Assembly (NCBI GenBank): GCA_905371275.1
Contig: CAJPLH010000031.1
Location: 1 to 14,112, forward strand
Direction of reading: 5' to 3'
From: Prevotellaceae bacterium
GTDB taxonomy: Bacteria > Bacteroidota > Bacteroidia > Bacteroidales > Bacteroidaceae
Length of the DNA stretch: 14,112 nt
Position numbers and translations under genes: made by a program
Notes under the pieces: generated by a model
Databases searched by the model: none
Told to the model about the DNA's origin: nothing
Seen by the model: the letters and a program-made list of their open reading frames with translations, nothing else
Part shown: positions 12,935 through 14,112 of the stretch, piece by piece
Layout of the letters: each line of letters begins with the position of its first letter
Position numbering within the stretch: the stretch's first letter is position 1

Positions 12935-14112
12935 ATGAAAAGTCGTATTCTTCTCTCCGCAACCGCCTTTATCAAAGAGAAAGTTATTGCTTATTGCTGT
13001 TTGAGCCTATTCTTTTCTCTCTTCATCACAGGCTCCTTCACCAATGCTTCAGCACAGACCAAGTTCTCTCGAACGCAACACATTGCTGTTCGCAAGACTG
13101 CTGCAACCAACACTCCAAACGCCAGTGCTCCCATCATTGACTATTTCGTGGTCTTCGATCCTTCGGGCAAAGCGGTGGCAGAACGACGCGGAGGAATGGC
13201 GAAATATGCGCAAGAAGTGGTGGATTCTATCAATTCCGTATTGCGCAATTCTCACGTAGACGGCCGTTTCCGCCTAGCAGGTCATATGGAAATTGCAGAA
13301 CGTGCGCAGAGCATCAACCAAGGTTTGGGACTCATTTCTGCACACGCAGAAGTGCGCCGAAGAAGAGATGCCGTAAAAGGCGACCTCGTGGTTTTGCTTT
13401 CTGAACCCGTCAACGATGGTGCTTCGGGATTGGCCACACAAGAAGCTCAAAGCATTGATGCTGGTTTCTCCTCCGTCCGTGCTTCTATGGCAGCCACGAG
13501 TTACACAGCAGCTCACGAAGCAGGACACAACATTGGTTGTCAACATTCGCGTGAACAAGTCGATCACGGTAACCACGAATACGCCGTTGGTGCAAGCCGT
13601 CCGCAATATCGCACGGTGATGTCGGGACCAGCCGACAACGTGGGAGGACAAGTGCCTATATTCTCAGGTCCTCAAAGTGTGTGGAACGGTGTCGTTTTGG
13701 GTTCTGCTACGGAAGACAATGTGAGAATGCTGCGTGAGCGTATGCCCATCGTGGCTCAGTTTAGCGAGTCTCAAACAAGCATTAGTTTTTCACCTGCGGT
13801 CTGGAATCCCGACGCACGCGCTCAAACGATTGAAGTAAAGCTCACCACCACTGCAGCCTACATAGTGACAAGTGATGCTAACTGGCTCACCACCGATTTG
13901 CCAAATGGATATAAAAGTAGAGATTTCCGCATCACGGTTGGGGCTAATTCTCAAAAGGAGTCGCGAGTGGGGCATCTTCGCTTTGAACTTGTGGGGGACG
14001 GAGAACCGACTATCATAAACTACACCGTGACTCAACAAGGCACGGCTCCCAATCCGCAACCCAAGCCCGAGCCGAAACCAATTGTTCCTAAGCCCGAAGA
14101 GCCGAAGAAACC
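12935..14112 (+). CDS. Secreted metzincin-type zinc metallopeptidase with BACON-like domain (3' truncated by window)
   Basis: Open from ATG 12935 to the window edge (392 codons, no stop seen). The N-terminus has a hydrophobic stretch (about residues 18-35, VIAYCCLSLFFSLFITGS) and a likely signal peptidase site after ASA40, so export is expected. Residues about 65-265 are a reprolysin-like metallopeptidase: zinc motif H194-E-A-G-H198-N-I-G-C-Q-H204, with catalytic Glu195, and Met-turn Met229 in TVMSG. Residues about 277-370 (SISFSPAVWNPDA to VTQQG) have the pattern of a BACON domain, common in Bacteroidota surface proteins. A Pro/Lys/Glu-rich linker (PQPKPEPKPIVPKPEEPKK) then runs out of the window, probably to further domains. 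It begins 68 nt after the Crp gene with no terminator between, so it may belong to that operon. It could degrade host or environmental protein; the substrate is unknown. Confidence 0.88.
   Translation, partial: MKSRILLSATAFIKEKVIAYCCLSLFFSLFITGSFTNASAQTKFSRTQHIAVRKTAATNTPNASAPIIDYFVVFDPSGKAVAERRGGMAKYAQEVVDSINSVLRNSHVDGRFRLAGHMEIAERAQSINQGLGLISAHAEVRRRRDAVKGDLVVLLSEPVNDGASGLATQEAQSIDAGFSSVRASMAATSYTAAHEAGHNIGCQHSREQVDHGNHEYAVGASRPQYRTVMSGPADNVGGQVPIFSGPQSVWNGVVLGSATEDNVRMLRERMPIVAQFSESQTSISFSPAVWNPDARAQTIEVKLTTTAAYIVTSDANWLTTDLPNGYKSRDFRITVGANSQKESRVGHLRFELVGDGEPTIINYTVTQQGTAPNPQPKPEPKPIVPKPEEPKK

Overview
The window reads as a Bacteroidales chromosome segment, probably Prevotella/Alloprevotella/Porphyromonas-like. 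The support is: several promoters of the Bacteroidota type (TTTG, 20 bp, TAnnTTTG), a tRNA gene without an encoded CCA, a BACON-type domain, a YfhO-family membrane protein, a TGS-domain nucleoside kinase and a small outer-membrane beta-barrel. Genus is not resolved from sequence alone.

Left part (1-5055, plus strand): tRNA-Pro(GGG) with a clear promoter, leader hairpin and terminator; an NAD-dependent epimerase/dehydratase; a secreted bleomycin-hydrolase-like C1 cysteine aminopeptidase; and a nucleoside kinase of the TGS + ThrRS-like + P-loop type. Middle (5056-6268) is a 1.2 kb stretch without convincing genes but rich in structure. It holds a tight promoter-terminator unit that looks like a roughly 60 nt sRNA, a 293 bp inverted-repeat element enclosing a 22 nt tandem array, a Z-DNA-like run next to a 38 nt homopurine run, and a 274 bp hairpin-rich segment bounded by perfect 20 bp inverted repeats.

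Right of that, two minus-strand genes: a small outer-membrane barrel (6269-6781) with a promoter that overlaps a perfect palindrome, and a 904-residue YfhO-family protein (7259-9973) with its own terminator. A divergent intergenic region leads to plus-strand mtnN (MTA/SAH nucleosidase), luxS, yaaA and a Crp/Fnr-like regulator. MtnN and LuxS are consecutive enzymes of SAH recycling (SAH to S-ribosylhomocysteine to homocysteine plus the AI-2 precursor). luxS-yaaA-crp have gaps of 12 and 18 nt and are probably one operon. The window ends inside a secreted metzincin-type metallopeptidase with a BACON-like domain.

The most unusual theme is a family of low-complexity intergenic repeats: TTAGANN heptads, a 9 nt-period CTAG core, and inverted TCTAANN heptads. 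A complete copy lies between mtnN and luxS. Its two parts also flank the cysteine peptidase gene separately. The repeats abut or supply stop codons upstream and come within a few bases of start codons downstream. Ordinary enzymes fill the coding part; novelty, if any, is in the intergenic elements and the sRNA candidate.
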